NCBI GenBank assembly: GCA_964426415.1
Contig: CAYRQM010000017.1
Location: forward strand, 1 to 38,160
Length of the DNA stretch: 38,160 nt
Origin: UBA3792 sp964426415
GTDB lineage: Bacteria; Bacillota; Clostridia; Christensenellales; CAG-138
Direction: 5' to 3'
Positions 1 to 6,385 of the stretch are shown one piece after another. The notes under the pieces were generated by a model. It was not told the origin of the DNA. It searched no databases and worked only from the letters and a program-made list of their open reading frames with translations. Each line of letters begins with the position of its first letter. Position 1 is the stretch's first letter. The position numbers and the translations under genes were made by a program.

Positions 1-17
1 CAGCCGCGCGTTCGGGG

Positions 18-46
18 TTGCAAAGTGCGCCGAAAGCGGGTATAAT
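18..46 (+). promoter_or_regulatory. Promoter of the lgt-like gene, with no room for a leader
   Basis: A TTGCAA -35 box at 18-23, a 17-bp spacer and a perfect TATAAT -10 box at 41-46. The predicted +1 falls at about 53-54, which is the A of the ATG at 54. An ATG at 45 overlaps the -10 box and cannot be on this transcript. No good Shine-Dalgarno sequence precedes either ATG. The same layout recurs at three other genes in the window. Confidence 0.6.
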
Positions 47-53
47 GACAAAC

Positions 54-1103
54 ATGGAAGCAATCAAGAACTTTTTCTGGAACTACATTTGCACCTATTC
101 CGTTATGGCAGCGGTGGGCATCTTGGCGGTGTTCATCGTCGCGCTGGTGCTGTGCTTCAAGCGCAAACAAAACTGGACGCGCCAGCTTCCCCTCATGATG
201 GCAAGCCTCATCGGCATGATCATCGGCGCCAAGCTGTTTGGGATGCTTTCGCTGTGGACGTACTTCCTGCAGCTGGGCGGCAGCGAGATGACGGCGTCGC
301 AGCTTGACCTGTACATGAACTATGCAGGCGCAAGCTCCAAGTTCGTCTACCTGTTCGAAAACAGCGGCATCGTGTTCTACGGCGGCTTGCTGGGCTACTT
401 TTTGATGTACGGCGTCCTGTCGCGGCTCCTGCTAAAAAAGCGGCGCTTGGGCTGGGACATCGTGGCGCTGACTACGCCGCTGTTCCACGGATTTGCCCGC
501 ATCGGCTGCTATCTCGGCCGCGCACAGACGGCGGACGGCACGCTGATTTGGTCGCCGTGCTGTTACGGGGTGCAGGACTGCGACAGCGCGTTTTGTTCGC
601 ACTTTTGGGACAGCAGACTGCCCGTGCAGCTGTTCGAATCGGCATTCAATTTCCTGCTGTTTGGTACGCTGCTGTTGGTGTTCCTTCTGACCAAAAAGGA
701 AGAGAAGCGTGGTTGGATGATACGCGCCTACCTGATCGCGTATGGGACATTCCGCTTCGTCATCGAGTTCTTCCGCGACGACGCCATTCGCGGCGGCGTG
801 GGGCCGCTGTCGTTCTCCCAGTGGGTCAGCTTGGGCATTTTGCTCGGCGTCGCGGTGTATTACTTGCTGCGCGAGATTGGCGCGGTCAAGCCGCTGCCGA
901 TCGATCCGGACGATCCGGACATCGCGCGATACGATTTGTTCCGCAAGGAGCCGCTTTTAGACCCGATTGAGACAACGGTCATCGAGGAACCGCAAACGCC
1001 GTCCGAAATGCAAAAAGACACGTGGAAAATGTACATTTTCGGCAAAAATGGTGTTGACAAAAGGCAAGGAAACGGTTACAATAATCCTTGCGCGCGGGAA
1101 TAG
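54..1103 (+). CDS. Prolipoprotein diacylglyceryl transferase (Lgt)-like membrane protein
   Basis: A polytopic membrane protein of 349 aa with about seven hydrophobic segments. It resembles Lgt, which moves diacylglycerol from phosphatidylglycerol to the lipobox cysteine of prolipoproteins. Visible family features are HGFARIGCYLGR (the GRxGN region), a following RLPVQLFESAFNFLLF (like HPTQLYEA...LF) and YGTFRFVIEFFRDD (like YGxxRFxxExxR). The usual Asn of GRxGN is Cys here, and there is a Cys-rich loop (SPCCYG...DCDSAFC), as in the diverged clostridial branch. Substrate identity is therefore inferred. The start at 54 was chosen because the promoter excludes the ATG at 45. The polar last 60 or so residues overlap the tRNA promoter, and the stop codon lies inside tRNA-Gly. 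Confidence 0.8.
   Translation: MEAIKNFFWNYICTYSVMAAVGILAVFIVALVLCFKRKQNWTRQLPLMMASLIGMIIGAKLFGMLSLWTYFLQLGGSEMTASQLDLYMNYAGASSKFVYLFENSGIVFYGGLLGYFLMYGVLSRLLLKKRRLGWDIVALTTPLFHGFARIGCYLGRAQTADGTLIWSPCCYGVQDCDSAFCSHFWDSRLPVQLFESAFNFLLFGTLLLVFLLTKKEEKRGWMIRAYLIAYGTFRFVIEFFRDDAIRGGVGPLSFSQWVSLGILLGVAVYYLLREIGAVKPLPIDPDDPDIARYDLFRKEPLLDPIETTVIEEPQTPSEMQKDTWKMYIFGKNGVDKRQGNGYNNPCARE
1054..1082 (+). promoter_or_regulatory. Promoter for the tRNA-Gly/tRNA-Lys unit
   Basis: A consensus promoter: TTGACA at 1054-1059, a 17-bp spacer and TACAAT at 1077-1082. The predicted +1 is near 1089, five bases before tRNA-Gly. It lies inside the 3' end of the lgt-like reading frame, so the last codons of that gene double as a strong stable-RNA promoter. 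Confidence 0.85.
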
Positions 1104-1169
1104 CTCATTTGGTAGAGCGCAGCCTTGCCAAGGCTGAGGTGGCGGGTTCGAGCCCCGTTTCCCGCTCCA
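1094..1169 (+). tRNA. tRNA-Gly (anticodon GCC)
   Basis: Complete 76-nt cloverleaf. The acceptor stem GCGGGAA pairs with TTCCCGC, followed by discriminator T and an encoded CCA. The D arm is TAGCTC...GAGC, the anticodon GCC is at 1127-1129, and the T arm contains GGTTCGA. Its first ten bases overlap the end of the upstream lgt-like frame. Confidence 0.96.
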
Positions 1170-1173
1170 GTAT

Positions 1174-1250
1174 GCCTCCTTAGCTCAGTTGGCTAGAGCA
1201 CCTGACTCTTAATCAGGGTGTCCAGGGTTCGAATCCCTGAGGGGGTACCA
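1174..1250 (+). tRNA. tRNA-Lys (anticodon CTT)
   Basis: Complete 77-nt cloverleaf. The acceptor GCCTCCT pairs with AGGGGGT with two G-U pairs, and the CCA is encoded. The anticodon loop CTCTTAA has CTT at 1208-1210, and the T arm contains GGTTCGA. It lies 4 nt after tRNA-Gly and ends one base before a strong hairpin, so the two tRNAs form one unit. Confidence 0.96.
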
Positions 1251-1251
1251 G

Positions 1252-1290
1252 AAAAACACACCTCTGCCCGTCGGGCAGAGGTGTGTTTTT
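1252..1290 (+). terminator. Terminator of the tRNA unit
   Basis: A perfect 19-bp inverted repeat, AAAAACACACCTCTGCCCG and its complement around a single T at 1271, ending in five T on the + strand and starting with five A. It could therefore stop transcription from either side. It directly follows the CCA of tRNA-Lys. Confidence 0.9.
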
Positions 1291-1292
1291 CA

Positions 1293-1609
1293 GTGAAATA
1301 AATCCCTGATGGAATTTGTGAGATTTGCTTCGCAAGTGAAATATGGCTTTGCCATGTGAAATGCCTCACGGCATTGGGATTTATTTCACTTTCTGCGCAG
1401 CAGAAAATTTCACAATGCCAACGGCATTATTTCACGTCCGCAGGACATTTCACACGTTGGTACGGACTTGCGCGTTATGCACGGCTGAAATGTGCTGCGG
1501 CACATAAGGGCAAATTTCATAATCGGCAGATTATTTCATATTGCCATAGCAATATTTCATTCCACACGTCGATTTGGTATTCCAATGGAAACTGCCCTTG
1601 CGGGCAGTA
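1293..1609. repeat. Array of small hairpins separated by GTGAAAT / ATTTCAC
   Basis: At least nine short hairpins, each with a 4-7 bp stem and a 3-4 nt loop, are separated by a heptamer. GTGAAAT occurs at 1293, 1336 and 1356. Its complement ATTTCAC occurs at 1383, 1407, 1429 and 1447. Degenerate copies (TGAAAT or ATTTCAT) lie near 1486, 1514, 1533 and 1554. Examples of hairpins are ATGGC-TTT-GCCAT (1343-1355), TTTCTGC-GCA-GCAGAAA (1390-1406), AATGCC-AAC-GGCATT (1414-1428) and GTCC-GCA-GGAC (1436-1446). A 14-bp perfect inverted repeat (1293-1306 with 1376-1389) encloses the first three. The last hairpin, CTGCCC-TTGC-GGGCAG, is at 1592-1607. The stems differ in sequence while the spacer is conserved. 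No real gene is evident here. Similar arrays seem to recur between genes of gut Oscillospiraceae, where they are often mis-called as small proteins; that comparison is from memory. Confidence 0.85.
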
Positions 1610-1872
1610 GAGAACGATGCCTGCAAGTCGCACCTCGTAATTCCGATTGACAACACAGGCACGAACGCTGCACAATATACCTATCACACAGGGGGCGGAC
1701 GCTCCTGCCGCATCACCGAAATGTCCGTTGAGCGTGTCAGACAGCTTGGAAATGCGCCATGCCCCACAGATTGTGAGCTTTCTTCAAACAGAACAATTTT
1801 GTCGTCTGATTCTCCCTTTCACAAGTGTCTATCAAATGAAAGAACAACAAGGCAATAGGTAGGAGGAATAGG
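1610..1872. other. Gene-free stretch before the orphan lipoprotein
   Basis: No credible gene or RNA was seen. A weak promoter candidate is TTGACA at 1647-1652, an 18-bp spacer and CACAAT at 1671-1676. It would give a leader of about 190 nt for the lipoprotein gene. The base composition is less GC-rich than in most of the window. Confidence 0.4.
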
Positions 1873-2883
1873 ATGAAAGCAAGGAAGGCACTCAAGAAAA
1901 TGCTCACCATTTCTGTAGCCTTCGCGGTGCTCATGCCTTTTTGCGCATGTGAAAAGGGCGAGACGCGCATCATGGACGCGCAAACATGGGAACAGTCGTT
2001 CTCTACCGGCATAACGGAGATTCGGGACACAGCGCAAAACCGTGCAAGATATTTAGAGAACAATATGATCATGACGGAAGAAGGGGCTTTTCAAAGCGAT
2101 AATCAGAATGGGGTACAGGGACTCTACTATATCGGTGAAAACGGACAGACAGCTTTGTTGCAGAAAGGCTACTTCGCCAACCTGCAGATGCAAGGCGAAT
2201 TCCTCTATGCGGTTGATATTGGTGCCACGCATAACGATAAGCCGATTCTGTATCGCTTTAATCTTCGTGACAATACGATGTGCCCATTTGGGGATAAAAT
2301 ACAATATGGATATGTCTTTTCTGATGGCCATGTGCTCTACGTGTATAATCAGAAGGTATATTACAGCGACTGGGAGAATGAGAATGTAACGCAGCTCTTT
2401 GAAGATGGTTCGGCGATGACAATTCTCGGCGAGGATGATCGCGTCTTATTGGTGGATAAATGGCAGGGCAATGCATTTCTCTTTACGCAAGCAGAAGGGC
2501 TGAAGACGTTTTGGACAATCAATGCGGAATGCTGTTTCTCTGATTTGCGCGATGGCGTGATCTACTTGGGAAAGAGGGAAGAAATAGAATTCCGACTGAC
2601 TGCCGTAACTGCGGATGGAACGGTTCTTCTAAATGACGAACCGGTACCCGTGGGAAGCATTCGCACCATGAAGTACGGCTTCCGCTACTATTTATTGACA
2701 TATACGCAGATAAAAGCGCTTGAAAGGTCTTCCTGCAACATCGTAAGCGATCATCGGCTCTCCAATGAGATGCACCTCATTTGTGTGGACACGGACGGCG
2801 GAAATATTCACTGTTATCTCTATTTGTTCGAGGATCGCATTTATTACAATGGAGTATCCTATTCGCTTGGGGTCGTTCCATAA
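1873..2883 (+). CDS. Putative lipoprotein, possible beta-propeller, function unknown
   Basis: A 336-aa protein with a Lys/Arg-rich start, a hydrophobic stretch and then FCACEKGE, a plausible but imperfect lipobox, so probably a surface lipoprotein. The body has repeated strand-like patterns with aromatic pairs (GLYYIGENG, YVFSDGHVLYVYNQKVYY, DGVIYLGKREE, DRIYYNGVSYS). These resemble DUF5050-type or propeller-like sensor domains of clostridial surface proteins, but no catalytic motif was seen. AGGAGG at 1861-1866 sits 6 nt before the ATG. It stands alone, with the hairpin array upstream and an oppositely oriented operon downstream. Its codons are visibly AT-richer than those of its neighbours, which suggests recent acquisition. 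Confidence 0.7.
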   Translation: MKARKALKKMLTISVAFAVLMPFCACEKGETRIMDAQTWEQSFSTGITEIRDTAQNRARYLENNMIMTEEGAFQSDNQNGVQGLYYIGENGQTALLQKGYFANLQMQGEFLYAVDIGATHNDKPILYRFNLRDNTMCPFGDKIQYGYVFSDGHVLYVYNQKVYYSDWENENVTQLFEDGSAMTILGEDDRVLLVDKWQGNAFLFTQAEGLKTFWTINAECCFSDLRDGVIYLGKREEIEFRLTAVTADGTVLLNDEPVPVGSIRTMKYGFRYYLLTYTQIKALERSSCNIVSDHRLSNEMHLICVDTDGGNIHCYLYLFEDRIYYNGVSYSLGVVP

Positions 2884-3047
2884 ATCGATCCGCTCACGGG
2901 GACGCGCATCTGCTTTGGCGAAGAAACCAATTCATCCCGAAGCATCTGACTTTCCGCGCCTTGCCAAACCGCCCTTCGCGTTTCGGCTTATAGAGAGGAA
3001 CATGAAACGTCGGTTTGCCCGCCTTCCGACTGAAAAACGGGCGTGTT

Positions 3048-3623
3048 TCACGATGCTGCGCGGCGCTCGTTCAAGTGAATCAGGGATTGCAGGCGCGGCG
3101 TGTTGTAGCGAAGGATGAAAACCGGCAGCAGGCTCAACACCATATTCACCACCGCGCACGGCAGCGGAAAGCGCAGCACTTGGGCGGCGGGGAACAGCAG
3201 GCAGAGCAGATACCCGCTCAGCGCGTTTGTCAGATGAATCACCATGCCATAGTTGGACTCCAGCAGGAACCGACGCAGGTAGGCGTTGTCCTTCGGGTCT
3301 GCCACGTGGCTTTTGCTAAAATGGGTGAAGCTGCCCAGCTCGGGCACTTTGTTTCGCCACGCCTTGACGCCGAGACGGTTGTAAAAACGACACGCCCGTG
3401 CGCTGACGGCAAAAAGCGGCTGTTCCGCCGCGAACCATTTTTCGGGCAGCAGGCGAATGAGCCACGCTTCCAGCCCGTCCAGCGCGATGATGGCAACGGT
3501 GGTCAGCACCGCCGCAACGATGCAGTAGAGCGGGGAAATGCCCAAAGCCGCGCGGGAAAAGAGCAGATTCCCCACAGCCACCAATACGGTTGTTCCCGAA
3601 ATGACGCCGATGTAAAGCCCCAT
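3048..3623 (-). CDS. CrtO-like membrane acyltransferase (glycosyl-diaponeurosporenoate acyltransferase family)
   Basis: A 191-aa protein with two N-terminal and two C-terminal hydrophobic segments around a polar core. The core reads FYNRLGVKAWRNKVPELG, then FSKSH, then ESNYGMVIHLTNAL. It matches my recollection of the small membrane family that includes staphylococcal CrtO, which attaches a fatty acid to the sugar of a glycosylated carotenoid. No carotenoid gene is present, so the acceptor here is unknown. The ATG at 3623 overlaps the TGA of the upstream PlsC-like gene (TGATG) and follows GAGGAGG; a GTG one codon earlier is less likely. It is the last gene of the GT8-PlsC-CrtO-like set. Confidence 0.7.
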   Translation of the reverse strand: MGLYIGVISGTTVLVAVGNLLFSRAALGISPLYCIVAAVLTTVAIIALDGLEAWLIRLLPEKWFAAEQPLFAVSARACRFYNRLGVKAWRNKVPELGSFTHFSKSHVADPKDNAYLRRFLLESNYGMVIHLTNALSGYLLCLLFPAAQVLRFPLPCAVVNMVLSLLPVFILRYNTPRLQSLIHLNERRAAS

Positions 3624-4462
3624 CACGCCTCCTCATAGGTCAGGGGAATCCCGTAGACCTGTTCGTATTTGTCCTTCATTTGTCCGTAAACCATCTCCGC
3701 CATCCGCCGCATGTTCGCCTTTTCCGAAAGAGTCGGATCGGAAACCACGGGCGCCATGAAATGCAGGGTCATTGCCTGCACCGCATACCCGTCGGCGTCC
3801 AAATGCGTCGAATCCCGCAGCGTAATGAAGATGGGCAGCACAGGGACATTCGCCCGCACCGCAAGTAAAAACGCGCCCGCCTTCAAAGGACGCGGCTTCC
3901 GATAATTCCACCACATCCCCTGTTCGGGGTAAATCAACACCTTTTCCCCTTGCCGCAGCAGCGTTTCCGTGCCGCGCAGCATCTTCTTCAGCACCGCAGG
4001 ATTGGCGCTTAACGGCAGCGTATTGCAGTTTCGAAAGAAGTACCCGTACAGCCCCGGAAAATTCGTGTAGTTGCCCTCTCGAATCACCTTCCAAAGGTTT
4101 TGATGCCGCTTTCGCAAGTCCTTTTGCAACACCTTGTATATGGCGTAATTGTCGTAGGGGTGAAAGTGGTTGCAGGTCAAAACCGCGCCGCCCGAAAGCG
4201 CGCGAAAATGCGCCAAGCCCTCCGCCCCGTCGAGGATCAGACGATTCCTTCGGATTTCTCCGTCGAAGTACGTTCTGGCGGCAACGTTTGCCAATTCGGT
4301 GCGGATGCGACAGCCCAAGCCCGAAAAATCATAGCTGATTTCTTCCGGCGTCAACACGCGTGTGGGCGGATCGTCCTCCACATCGCGGTCAAACAGCCCC
4401 AGCTTTTCATACTCCGCAATGCGCGCCAACACCGCGTCGCGGGAAGATGGTTGTTCTGCCAT
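3623..4462 (-). CDS. PlsC-like lysophospholipid/glycolipid acyltransferase
   Basis: A 279-aa member of the PlsC/LPLAT acyltransferase family, which esterifies a hydroxyl of a glycerolipid or related acceptor from acyl-ACP or acyl-phosphate. The catalytic NHxxxxD box is NHFHPYD. A second block, LIYPEQGMWW followed by KPRPLKAGAF, replaces the usual FPEGTRS, which marks a diverged subgroup. There is no obvious membrane helix, so it is probably peripheral. The start has a GAGGTG ribosome site, and the GT8 gene ends 9 nt upstream. The downstream gene overlaps its stop. The acceptor cannot be read from the sequence; the context suggests a glycosylated lipid. Confidence 0.85.
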   Translation of the reverse strand: MAEQPSSRDAVLARIAEYEKLGLFDRDVEDDPPTRVLTPEEISYDFSGLGCRIRTELANVAARTYFDGEIRRNRLILDGAEGLAHFRALSGGAVLTCNHFHPYDNYAIYKVLQKDLRKRHQNLWKVIREGNYTNFPGLYGYFFRNCNTLPLSANPAVLKKMLRGTETLLRQGEKVLIYPEQGMWWNYRKPRPLKAGAFLLAVRANVPVLPIFITLRDSTHLDADGYAVQAMTLHFMAPVVSDPTLSEKANMRRMAEMVYGQMKDKYEQVYGIPLTYEEA

Positions 4463-4471
4463 GGCTGCACC

Positions 4472-5443
4472 TCAAATCGCACAGACGCGGTCGCCGTATG
4501 CGGGCTGCGCCTCCGCTTCAAACAGCGCCTGCTCGGCATGCTTACAGTCGTCAATGGCTTCCTGCGCCGTGCGCATCAGCCGCCGATAGCCCGCAAGATC
4601 CTGCATCCTGTCCGCATCGGTATAGCTTTGCTGCATCGCGCGCAGCTCGGCGGCAAAGCCGCATTTATCGGCATACTGCCAAAACAGATCCTCGTAGGGC
4701 AGCCCCACATCCTTCCAAGGCCGCCAAAGCAGCTTGAAATGCACCAGCGAAGGATGCACAACGGGCCCTGACACGCGGTCGCAGGGCGTTTTGTTCCACG
4801 TCCAGCCCAGCCGCTTGACGCGGTGGCGGCACAGCACGTTGAGGTAATCCTGATCTTGCGTCACGACAAACCGACGATGCTGCAGCAGCTGCAAGAATTG
4901 CGCTTGGATTCTTTGCGCACGAAATGCACGCAGATTCATCACCAGCACGCCCGCGTTGAAGCAATCGGCGCGGGGCACGCCCAACACCTCTTCGACATAC
5001 CTGCCGAAGACGGGCTCCATGGACATCACGTCCTCCTGCACCGCCGCCACAAGGTGATTGCCAAGGCGCGTGTTGTACAGCTCGGAAACATCGCCCGGCA
5101 CGACGGTGTCGGCGTCGATGTACAGAACCTTGTCGTATTGGGTGAAAATCTCCGCGATGAACAGCCGATAATAGGTCGCCACCGAGTAATAGTCACGGGT
5201 GTGCAGCGAGGCAGCCACCGCTTTGAGCCTTGCCGTCATGTTCTCCATGCAAATCTCGCTGTTGGGCGTTTTGCACGCAAGCAATCGTTGCTCCACAGAC
5301 GGGCGGAAGCCCGATGTGAGGATGTGGACGCGATAGAAGTAGGCGGGCGACGCATTCTCCAAGATGGACGTCAATGCAACACCAAGAAAGGGCGCGTAGG
5401 CGTCGTCACAGGCAAAGAAGATCGGAATGACAGGCTGATTCAT
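4472..5443 (-). CDS. Family 8 glycosyltransferase
   Basis: A 323-aa GT8 (galactosyl/glucosyltransferase, LgtC/GspA-like) protein, cytosolic and using a nucleotide sugar. Visible blocks are IPIFFACDDAYAPFLGVALTSI at the N-terminus, the metal-binding DxD in VLYIDADTVVPGD, FNAGVLVMNL and QDQDYLNVL. The C-terminal 60 or so residues are helical and not part of the core. The ATG at 5443 follows AAAGGAA. The frame stays open upstream to 5677, but that would cross the promoter and lacks similarity. It is the first gene of a three-gene operon with two acyltransferases and is divergent from a membrane XRE regulator. Confidence 0.88.
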   Translation of the reverse strand: MNQPVIPIFFACDDAYAPFLGVALTSILENASPAYFYRVHILTSGFRPSVEQRLLACKTPNSEICMENMTARLKAVAASLHTRDYYSVATYYRLFIAEIFTQYDKVLYIDADTVVPGDVSELYNTRLGNHLVAAVQEDVMSMEPVFGRYVEEVLGVPRADCFNAGVLVMNLRAFRAQRIQAQFLQLLQHRRFVVTQDQDYLNVLCRHRVKRLGWTWNKTPCDRVSGPVVHPSLVHFKLLWRPWKDVGLPYEDLFWQYADKCGFAAELRAMQQSYTDADRMQDLAGYRRLMRTAQEAIDDCKHAEQALFEAEAQPAYGDRVCAI

Positions 5444-5481
5444 GGCATCCGTTCCTTTCAAACAAAAAATACGCATAGATT

Positions 5482-5532
5482 CCCCAAAGCTTGGGGTTGT
5501 AACCATTATATCGAAGGATTTCGTCGGGTCAA
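5482..5532 (-). promoter_or_regulatory. Promoter and 5'-terminal hairpin of the GT8 operon
   Basis: On the minus strand, TTGACC (5527-5532), a 16-bp spacer and TATAAT (5505-5510). The predicted +1 is near 5498. The transcript would begin with a hairpin, CCCCAA-GCT-TTGGGG (5482-5496), which may stabilise the mRNA 5' end. Confidence 0.7.
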
Positions 5533-5571
5533 GGGATGCAAGGCAGCGAAGAATCTCGTCTTTTCTCCGCA

Positions 5572-5612
5572 CTCTCCAAATCCGAGAAGAACGGGCTCTC
5601 CAAATCAGAGAA
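5572..5612. repeat. Tandem operator-like repeats in the GT8/XRE divergent region
   Basis: Two copies of CTCTCCAAATCMGAGAA lie at 5572-5588 and 5596-5612, 24 bp start to start and differing only at M (C or A). The core is itself a short inverted repeat, CTCT...AGAG. They lie between the GT8 promoter (5505-5532) and the XRE promoter (5628-5656), as expected for binding sites of the adjacent regulator. The regulator assignment is inference. Confidence 0.55.
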
Positions 5613-5627
5613 TTTGCGATTCTTCCA

Positions 5628-5656
5628 TTGACGCGGCGTGAAAGAACGCGTATACT
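5628..5656 (+). promoter_or_regulatory. Promoter of the XRE regulator, +1 at the start codon
   Basis: TTGACG at 5628-5633, a 17-bp spacer and TATACT at 5651-5656, then exactly six bases to the ATG at 5663. The predicted transcript begins at the start codon. No Shine-Dalgarno sequence is present. Confidence 0.75.
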
Positions 5657-5662
5657 GCATAC

Positions 5663-6298
5663 ATGAACGATACACAACAGGTTTTACTTACAAACATGAC
5701 AAGGCTCCGCCGCGCGCGCGGGCTGACCCAAGGCGAGCTTGGGGAGCAGATTCACTACTCGGACAAAACCATCAGCAAGTGGGAAAACGGAGACACCTGC
5801 CCCAACATCGAAGCGGTTTCGAAGCTTGCAAAGTTTTACGGCGTCCGCGTAGACGATCTGCTCGATCCCGATTTCGCGCCCGAAACCATGCAAACGGACG
5901 GCGAGGACGTCAAGCAAACCAAAAATCGCGTCTACAGCAAGATCGTCATTACGCTGTTGGCGGTGCTGGTGGTATGGACGGTGGCAATCATTGCCTTCCT
6001 CTATACGAGCCTGCTGTTCAACCAGCCGCGGGCATGGTTGGCGTTTGTCGATGCGCTGCCCTGCTCCTGCATCATCGTCGTCGTTTTCAATTCGCTTTGG
6101 GGCAAGCCCCGTTGGAACTACATCGTCCTTACCGTGCTGCTTTGGACGCTGCTCACGTCCTTCTACCTGCACTTGCTTTCCTACAACATTTGGGTGCTGT
6201 ATCTGCTGGGCGTCCCGATCCAAGCCGCCATCATCCTTTGGTCGCAGCTCAAAATTGTGCCAAGGCCCAATGCGGCGCACAAAAAGAAGCATACATAA
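5663..6298 (+). CDS. XRE-family regulator with a C-terminal membrane domain (copy 1)
   Basis: A 211-aa protein. Residues 5-65 form a Cro/CI helix-turn-helix (LTQGELGEQIHYSDKTISKWENG...). After a charged linker come about four transmembrane helices (from residue 92), including WLAFVDALPCSCIIVVVFNSLW. The DNA-binding part would thus be tethered to the membrane, a layout suited to sensing envelope or lipid state. It is divergent from the GT8/acyltransferase operon, and tandem repeats in the shared region are candidate operators. A paralogue with the same architecture lies at 22362-23000. The start is fixed by the promoter and by the alignment of the HTH. Confidence 0.85.
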   Translation: MNDTQQVLLTNMTRLRRARGLTQGELGEQIHYSDKTISKWENGDTCPNIEAVSKLAKFYGVRVDDLLDPDFAPETMQTDGEDVKQTKNRVYSKIVITLLAVLVVWTVAIIAFLYTSLLFNQPRAWLAFVDALPCSCIIVVVFNSLWGKPRWNYIVLTVLLWTLLTSFYLHLLSYNIWVLYLLGVPIQAAIILWSQLKIVPRPNAAHKKKHT

Positions 6299-6332
6299 TC
6301 GGTCTGCACGACCGTCTACAAAGAACAAATAG

Positions 6333-6360
6333 AGCCGTCTGCAAATGCGCAGGCGGCTTT
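6333..6360. terminator. Terminator between the XRE gene and the PIG-L gene
   Basis: AGCCGTCTGC (6333-6342) pairs with GCAGGCGGCT (6349-6358) with one G-U pair, followed by T residues. It lies between two converging genes and could serve both, although the T tract is short in each direction. Confidence 0.65.
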
Positions 6361-6385
6361 CAATATGTGCGAAAAGGATGGGGCA

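Noticed and set aside
1293..1609. CRISPR array
   Set aside because: The repeated unit is only 7 bp, inverts orientation, and the intervening units are palindromic hairpins of unequal length; no cas genes in the window.
1356..1610. Small open frame within the hairpin array
   Set aside because: Its translation simply reads the spacers and stems (repeated ISL/FH patterns); no ribosome site. Such calls appear to be common false proteins in related genomes.
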